Source: Galdieria partita (Eukaryota; Rhodophyta; Bangiophyceae; Galdieriales; Galdieriaceae). From it: DNA of 64,000 nucleotides. The DNA lies in the NCBI GenBank assembly GCA_025991245.1, contig BQMJ01000020.1, forward strand, positions 62,001 through 126,000, written 5' to 3'. Position 1 is the first letter of the stretch, and each line of letters begins with the position of its first letter. This document shows, piece by piece, positions 30,337 through 40,667 of the stretch. The notes beneath the pieces were generated by a model, which saw only the letters and a program-made list of their open reading frames with translations, did not search any database and had not been told where the DNA came from. The position numbers and the translations under genes are program-made.

Positions 30337-33300
30337 TTATTTTTTACGAGATAAATTTCGTTGCTTTTCTGCCTTTTCTACCAATTTTTGTTCAACTTTG
30401 AGACCCTTTCGTCTACGAATTTGATCTACAAGTTTCCTAGCAAGGTTATTACGGCTCGCAGTTGTGTCCTCTAAACTCAATTCTTCCAAATCTTCTTCCG
30501 TACGAGGCATTCCAAACGGATCCTTGTCCATCATTTCCCAATGACTATGCTTATGCATCAGAAAACTCATCGCGTCTTTCCTGTTGACTCACCTAAATAT
30601 CATTTGAGGACTAGCACCTCCAGAAGTCTCTTTCCGTAATATATCTACAAACTCAAAACTTTCAACGACTGGTAAATACGCTGTTACTTTAAAATATGCA
30701 ATTCCTTCTTTCATATCTGCACTGACTACTTTTCCTCGTCGTTTGGATAATAAACCATACATAGGTCCCAATGCATCTTGATAGACTTGAATCTCACATT
30801 GAAATATCGGTTCCATCAAACGTGGTCCGGAACATAGAAATGCTACTCGAAAGACATCTTTTGAAGCTGAAATAACCTAAACTCTATCAATCCAGCAATC
30901 TATCTATATCCAATCATACAAAAGTACCTGTCCTGAAAGGGGACCGTAGGGATCCGATTGAATGGAATGAAGACGTTCTAAATCTACTACAACTTGTTCT
31001 ATCGAGAAACAAACGCCATACATAGGCTCCTCACATAATGGTCCTGAACTGGTGGCAACTTGAAAGCCAGAAACGATACTGTTATGAAGTTCTACTGCTA
31101 ATCTGGTTTCCCAAGTTTCCTCTACAATGTCTGATTCCTTTGGAGTGGTGCAATAAAGACTGGAATCCTCAACATTCAATAAATACTGTAATGCAGTAGC
31201 ACCTTCAGGAAGTTCTTGTCGACCCAAAGAAAACCAGCTCTCACAATCTTTCATATCAGGACCTAATAAGATATTCGGTCCAACTCTACGAGGTCCTAAT
31301 GACCAAGCTCGAGATAATATTCGTTTCCAACCATTGGCAACTTCTTCTCCTTCTGAAATAGAAATCTCTTCAAAAGCCTGTTGATAAAGTCTCTTAGCAT
31401 CTTGAATAGATGTCTCTTCATGCTTTGTAACTCGTCGAGTATTGTTACGAACACTTTGCTGAAACCAATCTGAGACAGAAGAACTCGTCAAAAATAAACT
31501 TCGAATGGCATCACTGGATCGGTCTAAAGCTTCTGCAAGTGGTTTTGCAAGTGGAAATGCACAAACTCGAAGTCTCACAACTCCATTGCTAGTAACTTCT
31601 TCGACTATTCTACAATGATGCTTTAGATACCATTTACCTCGCTTTTCATTATCATTAGATACTAAAACATGGGCACTCTCTTCTTCCAATAGAGACGATA
31701 ATACACTATCTGTAGGTGCAATTCCAGAAACAGTCTCTTTAAAGTAAACCAACGGAGGAGATACCTCAATTTCTGTTAAAGCAAAAGTTTCTCTTAAATC
31801 CTTTAAACATCTATCATAAAATGACATAGGCACATAAAGACTAATCCAATCAATGAAAGCAACTACACTTACCTCTCTAAATGCAACTCCCCAGCACCTG
31901 CCAAAATGAGTTCACCTGTTTCCATAATATATGTTTCTACTGAAGGATCTGATTGACTTAATAAACGTAAGCCTCGTTTCAATTGGGGCAAATCTTCTGG
32001 ATATTTGGGTTCGATGGCAACTCGAACAACTGGAGCCGGAGGACTCTTTACTGGACAAAACGGAATGCACTTTCCAGGTGATAAAGAGGATACCGTTGCC
32101 GTTTTGAATATCACATTCTCTAAACCATATATGCCAAATACATTGCCTGCTGTAACTCTAGGAATTTCCAAAAAGTCTCTTCCCATCAAGAGAAACAATT
32201 TGGATATCTTCACTTGCTCTACACAGGATGGTTGTACCCACGTTGGATCATATCGAGGACTATATACATATACATCACTATTGGATTCCAAAGTACCCGA
32301 AAATATTCTCGCAAATGCTAATAAAGTTTCCTTTTTTGACTCTGAATGACTTGATTCTTCTATCCTATCGCTCTTTTCTGTCGTTGAATGCACACTATAC
32401 TGATCTTCTACATGCTCTTTTGAACGATGAGCCAACTCTCTTCGATGCTCTATATTCCTTTGCAAACTTGAATTCAACGAACTTTTAGGGACACTAAACA
32501 TCTTGCTAATATAAATCATAATTGGAGCCTCCGAAGAGTTGTCACATTCACTCACACTTTGATATAGAATATCGTTTCTTTCTGGCATCCATTGAGAAGG
32601 AAACAGAACATCGACTCGTTCTCTTTGTGAAGTTCTTGGATCTGGCAGTTTTTCTACAACCATATCCAGCAAACATCGAGCAGCAGGAAGCCAATTCGAC
32701 ATGATTGCTTGCAATGCCGTCCTTTGCTCTCTATGTCGCAAGTCTCGAGTTGCTATAGAAAGTCCCAATTTGTCCACTATTCTCTTTCTCTTTTCCACCA
32801 TCTCTTCTATAGAACAATGCATAGCATCCGATTCTGATAACACTTGTTGATAAACTGTCCATATATTTTCTAAAATAAACTGTACAAACATCGGTTTAGG
32901 GTTTTGTTTTCCAGTCCCATCGGGTTTTTTCAAGATGCGTTTCTGTTTAGAATGATAATAATAATCACCCCATAATGTCTTGCGCAAGATTGGCTTCTTC
33001 ATTCCAAACTTTTCAGCATATATTTCAGCAAAGTCTTCAATTCGAAACGCCCAACCATCGATGGCCGATGCAAAGGCTACGTTGCCACTTTCAGGCGAAA
33101 AAGAATATTCAACTGCTTCCAACTTGGTCGCCTCTTCTGATATTTCGGTATCTTCCAATTGCTTTTCTGCTTCCTGTATCCCTACAATGACGTTGACTTG
33201 TTCCAATACTCTAACTATGCGCTGATAAGCTTCATACGGTGATAGCTTCAGTTCCAAAAACAATCTGTCAATCTTGTTGAGCACCAAAACTGGACGAACG

Positions 33301-33725
33301 CCAATCTCTGAAGCTAACTGCAAAACCGTATGTGTTTGTGAACAGACACCTTCAACAACATCAACGACGACAATGGCGCCATCCACCATGGATAGAGCGC
33401 ATAGAACTTCTCCACTAAAATCAACGTGACCAGGAGAATCAATCAAGTTGATTAGATAATATTCAACTTTTTCAGAGTCTTGTGTACGATAAGGATGACA
33501 CAATGAAATGGCAGAGGACTTCATGGTGATTCCTCGAAGCTGTTCGTCTTCCCTGGAGTCGAGATATCTTATTTTTCCAACCAAACGTTGAGATATAACC
33601 CCATTACCAGATATGAGAGAGTCAGTAAGTGCTGTTTTCCCGTGGTCTACGTGAGCTAAAAAGCAAATGTTTCTTATTCTTTCAACTTGGGACTGAAGAG
33701 TGGATAAAGATGGTTGAACTTGCAT
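30337..33725 (-). CDS. EFL1: Ribosome-maturation GTPase EFL1 (RIA1)
   Basis: EFL1 is an EF-2-like GTPase that, with SBDS, releases eIF6/TIF6 from pre-60S subunits. Exons on the minus strand are 33725-31873, 31810-30928, 30876-30593 and 30544-30337, giving 1075 aa. Features are G1 AHVDHGKTALTD, RGITMKSSAISL, G3 DSPGHVDFSGEV, G4 NKIDR, domain III GAGELHLERC, domain IV GPLSGQV, and the C-terminal MYGLLSKRRGKV then HWEMMDKDPF, ending in a basic RRRKGL/AEKQR tail typical of EFL1 and not of EF-2. There is no diphthamide loop as in EF-2. The ATG at 33725 starts just before the GTPase. A longer open frame upstream lacks an ATG. Confidence 0.93.
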
Positions 33726-34461
33726 GAGACATTCAACAAATCCACAAGGAATGAAATGCAATGATTGGCTTCTCCTTAGGCAATCAACTATGACGTGACA
33801 AAGCTGTAAAGTGAACGGTTGACATCCATTTATTTGCTTTTCTATTGCAAACAGAAAAATATTGCATGTTGCAGACACGGTACATTCAACTCGAGTGCAT
33901 TGAGCTAATCATCTTCTCAACAACTTGGCTCAGTTGGTACGAATTCTTTATCTTGAGATAAATGAGTGAAACCATCATCTGTGCTATTGTTGAAAGGAAA
34001 TGTGAGTATCTTCATTACTATGGAAGAATTGCAATAGCCCTTGAAGAATGTCCTAAAGTAGCTATGATCATATAAAATTTACAACCCAAGTTGTGTGCAC
34101 CTATCTTTTCTACTTTGGTCGCTTTATGTTACGCAAACAATTGAGGATCGTTTTAGTAACATGGCATCACCACAACATTTTCATTCGAACATGAACAACC
34201 AGAAAAGCGCTTTCCTATCTCAAAATATGAAGTATTGTTGGTACGCAACAATAACAATCAAGTCATATCGTTGGATTGCATATACAGGGTTACTATGTGG
34301 ACAATATCGAACAACTTGAGGTCTTTGATAACTTTGTCGGACTGGGAGACTTTGCCATCGATCGAGTCCATCGACCCATCCGATCATCATTCTCATTGAA
34401 GAGAAATGACCGAGTGCTCTTCTGCTGTGGAGCAACACCTATCGTTACAACTCAAACTGTA
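33726..34461. other. Divergent intergenic region with unresolved coding-like segments
   Basis: This lies between the EFL1 and eIF2D starts. Two pieces look protein-coding but cannot be placed. An ATG frame at 33962-34075 encodes 37 coherent residues. The eIF2D frame is also stop-free upstream of its ATG from 34276. A GT-AG segment of 47 nt (about 34240-34286) would join that stretch to another open block before it. Together they could be an extra upstream gene, a 5' extension of eIF2D, or chance. No family match was found. Confidence 0.4.
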
Positions 34462-36243
34462 ATGTTCAAAAAGCAATCGACTATTCAATCCAATCACTTG
34501 TTAAAGACTTCTGAACGTCGTCGGTTACGTACAGAACTCAAAGAGTGTTTTCCATCACTCGGAGAAGAAGATTGGGAAAGGATCTTACCCCACAAACTTG
34601 GAGAAGTCATAGTATTGAAACTTTCAAACAAGGCCACTTTATATTGTCTACAGTGCAATACAGAAAAAGATGAGACTTTGGGATCCACTTTTGGTGGCAA
34701 ATTCGGTCAGCCAGTCTTTGTTTTTGTACCAGAAGAAGGAGGTTGGTTTCCAACTGTTTATACTTTATGGAAAGTACCCCATCTATTGCCCTGTTTTGAA
34801 ACCCATTCACAAGTCAGTCGTTTTTTATTGGGAGCAGCGGATTTGATGCTTCCTGGTGTGTATCCACCTGATAACGATGGCAGCTTTACGGATGTACAGT
34901 TCGGACAAAGAAGAAGCGTTGTTGTCAGAGGAAATCCGATGCCCTTTGCTGTTGGTGTTTGTTGTTGCTCTTCAGTGGATATAGAGAAGAATGGATGGAA
35001 GGGAAAAGCCTTGAAACTTGTTCACTATTATGGAGATAGTATTTGGTCACTTGGGGATCGTTCCAAACCCAACCAAGGATTTTCACTAGAACAAATTGAC
35101 TCCATCGACAAGTTGATGGAAGAACAACATAATGTGCAGTCCGTACAACCACAATCTACTGAGGATGAAGAAGAAAAGAAGCTAACTCAAACAACATCAC
35201 AACTTTGCATAGAAGAAGATGAACATTCAGAACCTTGCACAGAAGTAGATATGGATACCTTGTTGGATCGTTGCTTCTTGCAAGCTGCAAAGTGTTTGAT
35301 TGAGGACCGACAGTTGCCGATGGAAGCGAGTAAAATGTTCAATGAGTTTATCTTACCTTCGAGACCATCCAATACGGTGATTGATTGGAAGAAAAGTTCA
35401 CATAAAAAGTTGGGAGCATTTATGAAAAGTCTATCTAAACGTAAATTGTGCAAATTGAAGGAAGGAAAGGGACAGTTGCAGGTATTGACAATCAACCGCA
35501 ATCATGAATTGTATCAATCCTTTGTTCCGTATGATAGCAAAGAAATGCAAAGTACAAAGGACAACACGGATTCTCATTCTTCTTTGCCTGTTCATCATCC
35601 TGTATCGCATAACAATGGAATTCCGCAAGTTGTAGAGATGTGGAAACCTCATCAACATATGAAACATCTTTTGGAATGTTTACAAAAGGATGAAAATGCA
35701 TTGTACACCCGAGAAGAGATAAGAGATGTTTTGCAACAATATGTACAACAGAAATATCCACAAAATAAGGAGAGTTGCGAGATTGCATTGGACGATGTAT
35801 TGCGAGATGCAATATTCAAAGGAAATACCAAAGGACTGACGGAAGAGATTCCTTCAGTTATGGATAGGAAGGAAATGGAATCCATGTTGTTGTCTAGAAT
35901 GCAACCTTATCATGTATTGTATCAACCTGGAGAAGAACCGATTATCCGTAAAGGTGCTGTGAAACCTATAGGAATTGTAATAGAAGATAGGCAAGGCGGT
36001 AGAAAACATGTAACACGTATTCAAGGCATAGAGACGTTTGGTATTGAACCTGAAGACTTTGCACAAAAGGCACAAATAGCCTTTGCTTGTGCTTCCAGTG
36101 TACATCCTTTGCCAGGAAAACAAAATCATTCCGTGGAAGTACAGTGTCAAGGAAATGTAGCAAGTGATGTGATCAAATGGTTGCAAAAGTTTGGTATTCC
36201 GTTGAATTGGATACAAATCCAAGACAAAAGAAAGAAAAAGTAG
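34462..36243 (+). CDS. EIF2D: Translation factor eIF2D (ligatin/Tma64)
   Basis: eIF2D promotes tRNA and 40S release in recycling and can deliver tRNA without eIF2. The 593-aa intronless product begins MFKKQ, as homologues begin MFxK, followed by SERRRLRTELKECFP and a PUA region with VYTLWKVPHLLPCFETH and GAADLMLPGVYPP. A SWIB/MDM2-like segment lies near residues 310-370. The SUI1 domain at the C-terminus (about 505-590) has the GGRKHVTRIQGIETFGI pattern. The middle is acidic and Gln-rich. The ATG at 34462 is the first in frame and gives the family N-terminus. Confidence 0.92.
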   Translation: MFKKQSTIQSNHLLKTSERRRLRTELKECFPSLGEEDWERILPHKLGEVIVLKLSNKATLYCLQCNTEKDETLGSTFGGKFGQPVFVFVPEEGGWFPTVYTLWKVPHLLPCFETHSQVSRFLLGAADLMLPGVYPPDNDGSFTDVQFGQRRSVVVRGNPMPFAVGVCCCSSVDIEKNGWKGKALKLVHYYGDSIWSLGDRSKPNQGFSLEQIDSIDKLMEEQHNVQSVQPQSTEDEEEKKLTQTTSQLCIEEDEHSEPCTEVDMDTLLDRCFLQAAKCLIEDRQLPMEASKMFNEFILPSRPSNTVIDWKKSSHKKLGAFMKSLSKRKLCKLKEGKGQLQVLTINRNHELYQSFVPYDSKEMQSTKDNTDSHSSLPVHHPVSHNNGIPQVVEMWKPHQHMKHLLECLQKDENALYTREEIRDVLQQYVQQKYPQNKESCEIALDDVLRDAIFKGNTKGLTEEIPSVMDRKEMESMLLSRMQPYHVLYQPGEEPIIRKGAVKPIGIVIEDRQGGRKHVTRIQGIETFGIEPEDFAQKAQIAFACASSVHPLPGKQNHSVEVQCQGNVASDVIKWLQKFGIPLNWIQIQDKRKKK

Positions 36244-36293
36244 GAAACTCATAAAAGAACAACACCCAAAATGGGAAAAATATTGGTTGTCTC

Positions 36294-36860
36294 ATGTTCC
36301 ATCATCTTTATGAAGACTTACCAGCACCCAAGTCTTCTTCTAATGTTACAGGTTCTTCAAAGAAGGAAACTTTTGCAGCTAAAATTGTTCCACAGGAAAT
36401 AATAGGTAGTGACGAGACTTGTTCAAAAGAAGAACAGATATCACAACCCAAGAAGGAAACCATATCATCTTCTCGTTGGTCCACTGCAGCTGCAAGGATG
36501 TTGCAACCTCCCCCAAGTGTTTTAGTAAAGCGTCAAACTCATAAAGTGCCGAAAACTGTTGTAAAAGAAACAAAAATAACTGTTTCTTCTAAACAAGAAA
36601 ACCAGAGAAACTTGGAAGGCTTAGAAAGGGATAACAAGCAAGTGGATGAGGAAGATAGCAAACAAGTGGATGAGGAAGAAGAAGAAGAAGAGAAGAGGAA
36701 AGTATTCAAAGCACAGCAGCAACAGGAAACGCAAGTGACTAGTGGAAAATATTGGAATGTTGTGGACGAATATGACCCTCTTAGACCTAACGACTTTGAA
36801 GCGTGTTTGAGAGAAAGAGAATGGAGAAAGGCTCAACAAGTCAAATCGAGTTTTAGTTAG
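36294..36860 (+). CDS. SPF45/RBM17 N-terminal homologue without G-patch or RRM
   Basis: The 188-aa frame starts MFHHLYEDLPAPK, like the MSLYDDL opening of SPF45, and ends with WNVVDEYDPLRPNDFEACLRER, like the VADEYDPMFPNDYE region of SPF45/DRT111, followed by a few residues and a stop. Between them is a charged, disordered region with a duplicated KQVDEE unit and poly-Glu. SPF45 proteins normally continue with a G-patch and a U2AF-homology RRM. Here only about 100 bp separate the stop from the next gene, which has neither domain. A splicing-related role is inferred from the two short similarities only. Confidence 0.6.
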   Translation: MFHHLYEDLPAPKSSSNVTGSSKKETFAAKIVPQEIIGSDETCSKEEQISQPKKETISSSRWSTAAARMLQPPPSVLVKRQTHKVPKTVVKETKITVSSKQENQRNLEGLERDNKQVDEEDSKQVDEEEEEEEKRKVFKAQQQQETQVTSGKYWNVVDEYDPLRPNDFEACLREREWRKAQQVKSSFS

Positions 36861-36959
36861 GAAGTCTTTATGGTAACTATTTTTGAAAGTTGTGTCGATA
36901 GGATCATAAATGAGTGATAAGCGAATGTTGATCGGTACAAGAGAGAGAAATGAAGCGCC

Positions 36960-38756
36960 ATGAATAACCACTTTGCCTATCGCTCAAGTATATTCAAGTT
37001 GCCAGAAAAATTTTTGCCACCCACAAAGAGACGAAAGGTTCAACTCTACAAGGCTTCACTTCTTGAACCTTTGTCTGAAAATGGTATCGTACAAACCAAC
37101 AATACTTCAGTGGACACGAGTTCTGCTGGGAACTTGAAGGACGAACCTCTTTTGAACCATTTTCGTTCTTATGGTGACTTGAGTGTTTCTTCTGCACAAT
37201 TCCAAGAGAAAACAGAGTCCAAGCAGCTTTCAGTAGAAGTTAGTAGTCGAGAGAGTGAAGTTTCGGCACCACTATCTAGTCATACGACTTCTCTGCAAGG
37301 AAGTTCACAAGACAAAACCGAAGATAATAGTATAGGGAAATTATATATGGACGATAACCAAAGACAACCAAGCCCTCCTTATGACAAGTCTATTTCGAAG
37401 GACCCCTTGAAAGACAAAGCTGTGGAGTCTGATACGTCATCTGGTGAGATTCCACTAGGAAAACTAGAAACTATGGAAGTAGCCAATCATAACCTGGTTG
37501 AATTGAATGAAGAAGTAAGATTTCAGTTGCAAAGTTTATTTCAAGCGGGAGTAGTCTTTCCTGAGGACTTTGATGAAAGAGCGTTTCAATTCCTAGCTTG
37601 GTTGCCAGTAAGGAGAGCTATTGCGGCGTTGACAGATCTTTCAGAGCGTAATTTTTCCAACGTTAAGAAACGAAAAGCTTTTGTAATGAGTGTACTTCGA
37701 CAATATTCCCCTGATGACACTCGTTGGAGCTCGCCACAAAAGTTGACGCATGAAACAAAAGCACCAATAGTAGTTCCACCTTCTGCGTTGGCTCACCTTC
37801 CTCCACGAGTGGCAGATAGTTTACAGCAGGTATTCGCTTCTGGTGTTTGTCATCCTTCCAAGTTTGATGATCTTGCAATGGAAGTGTTGGTCAGTTTGGA
37901 TGAAAGTGATGCCGTTCAAGCATTGAACGAATTTGCCAATGTTGATCCTTCTACTGTACGGAATCCTTCAGCATTTTGGATGGGAATAGCTAGAAGATAT
38001 CAAATAAGAGCAAAGAAAGCCTCCATTCATTCCTATTCATCAGCACATTTTCAAGGCAATGAAAACATGATTGGACCGCATTCTCGTAAAAAAGCAAGGT
38101 CAGGTGGAGTAGACTGGCATAAACAACAGACAGAGCACAATTCTGGTTTACCTGGAAAGGCATCTCAAAGTGTTTGTTTTTCGAGTCACGATAGATTCGA
38201 GACGAATAGAAGGAGAACGCATCATGAAGATAGTAAAATGGTGATTGACTATATTGAAGAATTGACGAGGAGAAATATTTTAGCACCTGGAGCACTTGAT
38301 GAAAAAGTGGTCGACACTTTGAAACGAATACCTCAAGACGATGCGCTTGCAGTTTTACGTGATCTTGAACACCTCGATCAGCGAAGAATTAGAAATATAT
38401 CAGCTTTTGTTACAGGTTTAATACGAAAAGTTACAAATAGTGACCATTTGAATCAACGTTTGACTACGAAGACAAGTCCAACCAACCTGGTGGATGAGTT
38501 GGAACCACGAGTGAAACAACGATATCTTTCATTGTTTCCAAACAGTTTGGGTAATGAAAACAATGAAGGATTGGATGATAGGGCTTTAGAAGCTTTGTCA
38601 AATTTAAGACCGGAGCTGTCTTTACAAGTCTTGGATGAGTTGAGTAAAGTGGATGTGGATCATTCACGAAATATTTCCATGATAGCAATGGGAATTATGA
38701 GGAAAGTTACTCAGAGAGATAATCACGAACGAAATGTAAGAAGTTTTAAATATTAA
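36960..38756 (+). CDS. Protein with four tandem hnRNP Q/R-type acidic-domain repeats
   Basis: The 598-aa intronless product begins with about 175 disordered Ser/Asp-rich residues and a basic KRRK near residue 23. Four related helical units of about 65-75 residues follow (about 181-250, 279-347, 427-494 and 514-590). Each has a leading helix ending in an AG or N-x-L turn, then D-(E/D)-x-A, a second helix with a V/L-L-(x)-L core, and a closing N-(x)-SAF-x-(x)-G-(I/L)-x-R/K helix. This matches the N-terminal acidic domain (AcD, NURR) of hnRNP Q/R and its plant relatives, a protein-RNA-binding helical fold. No RRM is present. Loops between units are basic. Confidence 0.65.
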   Translation: MNNHFAYRSSIFKLPEKFLPPTKRRKVQLYKASLLEPLSENGIVQTNNTSVDTSSAGNLKDEPLLNHFRSYGDLSVSSAQFQEKTESKQLSVEVSSRESEVSAPLSSHTTSLQGSSQDKTEDNSIGKLYMDDNQRQPSPPYDKSISKDPLKDKAVESDTSSGEIPLGKLETMEVANHNLVELNEEVRFQLQSLFQAGVVFPEDFDERAFQFLAWLPVRRAIAALTDLSERNFSNVKKRKAFVMSVLRQYSPDDTRWSSPQKLTHETKAPIVVPPSALAHLPPRVADSLQQVFASGVCHPSKFDDLAMEVLVSLDESDAVQALNEFANVDPSTVRNPSAFWMGIARRYQIRAKKASIHSYSSAHFQGNENMIGPHSRKKARSGGVDWHKQQTEHNSGLPGKASQSVCFSSHDRFETNRRRTHHEDSKMVIDYIEELTRRNILAPGALDEKVVDTLKRIPQDDALAVLRDLEHLDQRRIRNISAFVTGLIRKVTNSDHLNQRLTTKTSPTNLVDELEPRVKQRYLSLFPNSLGNENNEGLDDRALEALSNLRPELSLQVLDELSKVDVDHSRNISMIAMGIMRKVTQRDNHERNVRSFKY

Positions 38757-38837
38757 TCATCTACGAGAGAAACTAGATCAAGTAAATAAATATTTTTGTA
38801 AACTATGAATCATTGTACTGTATTCTGCGTTTCCAGT

Positions 38838-40322
38838 TTATGGAGACAAGATCAAATGATGACGTTGATAATAGAAAAGCATCCATTCAGGTTGTGACAA
38901 CTCGTAAAATGTTCTCTTAGAAATCACTTGGTAAGGAAAGCAAAAAGAACTTTTAGGATTCTGAAACAAACGAGTAACTTCCGTATCATTCCAATGTAGA
39001 ACTGGAAAACCATTTTGTAAAGATTGAGCAAACTGATAAGAGGTGTTTGCTATAAAAATGATCAATCGGAGATTCTGTTCTTTGGTGAATAGATTCTCTA
39101 CAAAACGCAACGAAGCCCTTTCATAAGTTGTTATCAATAAAAACGGAATATTCCTAATAAGTTGTCGAATAACTCTTTCCAAAATAAATAGAGGCCAACT
39201 TTTCAAAGACTTTCGAGGGAAATGAAATTGGGCCTCTAAAATGATTCTGATCGCCTTTGTTTTCGCCAAGTCAAAAAAGAAAGAAGAAAGCGAGGGCATT
39301 GAAACTGGTTTCTGACGCCTCAACCTAATCAAACTAGTGTAGTTCGACACTTGATGTTCAAGAAGCAAATATTCCGATTGTAATGAGTCGATACCATTCC
39401 AAGTTGGCAAGAATTTGGAGAAAAGTATGCGATTGTATTGTACTTCAAGTTCAGGTAAGCAATCAGTTTCTAAGAGGCAAGATTGATACTTTAATCGCAA
39501 AATTTCTTCATGTGGTATGTGTACAATGGTGCCCGGTTGAATGCGTTCCAAGTATAAGTAGCTCTTGGCTCTCTCTAACAAAGAGTCATCTTCCCATCCA
39601 TATGACTGGATTCGTTCATCAAATCTTGAGAGGAGTTTCAAAGGCTCGGAAGAAACAGAGAGCTGTGCTTACCCCCCAATTTGATAAAACACTTGTTTCG
39701 GCATATAAAAGACACCATGAAGACTTTTCTCTGATGCTATAGAAGCAGAATAAAAACTATGACTGCGCAAAGGATGTTTTACAAGGAACAATCGATCAAT
39801 CCAAGTATCGCAGTCTAATTTGAGAATCCAATCTGCTCCTGCAAAAGAAATACCCAAGTTATAGGCCTGCGCAAGATTCCAGTTGCTTGCGTTTTCTACT
39901 CGCACAATAACTACTTGAACATGACTCAACGTTTGTTGAAGAGTTTTCACTACAAAACTGTGTAGTGACTCGCTAGAAGACCAATCGACCAAGACAATCT
40001 GAAAAATACCATGTAAAGATAACCACGAGTTGAACACTTGTTTGAGTTGTGGCAAACGGTCTTTGCATGCAGCTACAACTGTTGTTGTGGGAAACTCCAC
40101 TAGAGACTCTCGTTTCTCATTCCAAGTAATATTGTGCACGAAAGGCGCTCCAACTGGCTGTAAAACAGACCTTTGAGAGTTGAAAAGTTTCACCAAGCTA
40201 TTTCTAGAATGTACAAAAGTTATTGAACTTTCCAGTACAACTTCTTCTCTGGCGGAATAAAGCTTAAGACAGTCTTGAAATAACAAAAACCAAATGCAAC
40301 AACGCGCCAAATTGAACGACAT
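38838..40322 (-). CDS. Secretory-pathway glycosyltransferase-like protein (GT-A fold)
   Basis: Exons on the minus strand are 40322-39673 and 39624-38838 (48-nt intron), giving 478 aa. An N-terminal hydrophobic segment acts as signal anchor. The GT-A part contains TTTVVAACKDRLPQL, the acceptor-side NLAQAYNLGIS, WILKLDCDTW (a DxD-like DCD) and, across the splice, GGFDERIQSYGWEDDSL, the WED/D motif found in GT2, GT7 and GT27 families. The last 220 residues have no recognised domain. Donor and acceptor sugars are unknown. The gene is divergent from pantothenate kinase. Confidence 0.72.
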
Positions 40323-40667
40323 TTTTCTTTTCCTTTCTCTCGTCAACAGGCAGAAAAAGTGAGTTTAGTATTTCTATATGAGTAAACAATTTCATTGTTT
40401 CTTTTTATCCTTTTGCTCGTTAACAATTCAATTATCTCCTTTCCTACCACTCAAGAGTCCTTTGAATATCCTCAATAGGATACTTTATTTTTCTTTCAGA
40501 GATTTTCATTAGACCATTTTGGTTTCTTTTAAGCAAGTTTGGTATTGAAATACCGTCAACTTGAAGAGACACACAATAGGCACATTTCGATGCGATTCAT
40601 TGTCGTTGTGGTGTAGAAAATTATCATTGCCTTTTCTTACACCGCAAAGGCAACTAGCTGTATCATT
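40323..40667. promoter_or_regulatory. Divergent promoter region with three inverted repeats
   Basis: The 345 bp between the glycosyltransferase and pantothenate kinase starts contain three inverted repeats. The first is TATCCT-CAAT-AGGATA (40467-40482), the second GGTATT-GA-AATACC (40541-40554), and the third is the longer hairpin listed separately. The two short ones could be dimeric transcription-factor sites. No TATA box is obvious. Confidence 0.45.
40606..40647 (+). other. Strong hairpin just upstream of pantothenate kinase ATG
   Basis: Arms 40606-40620 and 40632-40647 pair over 15 positions (14 Watson-Crick and one G-T), with one bulged T and an 11-nt loop. The hairpin ends 20 bases before the ATG at 40668, so it probably lies in the 5' UTR and could affect translation. 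A DNA-level binding site is the alternative. Confidence 0.6.
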
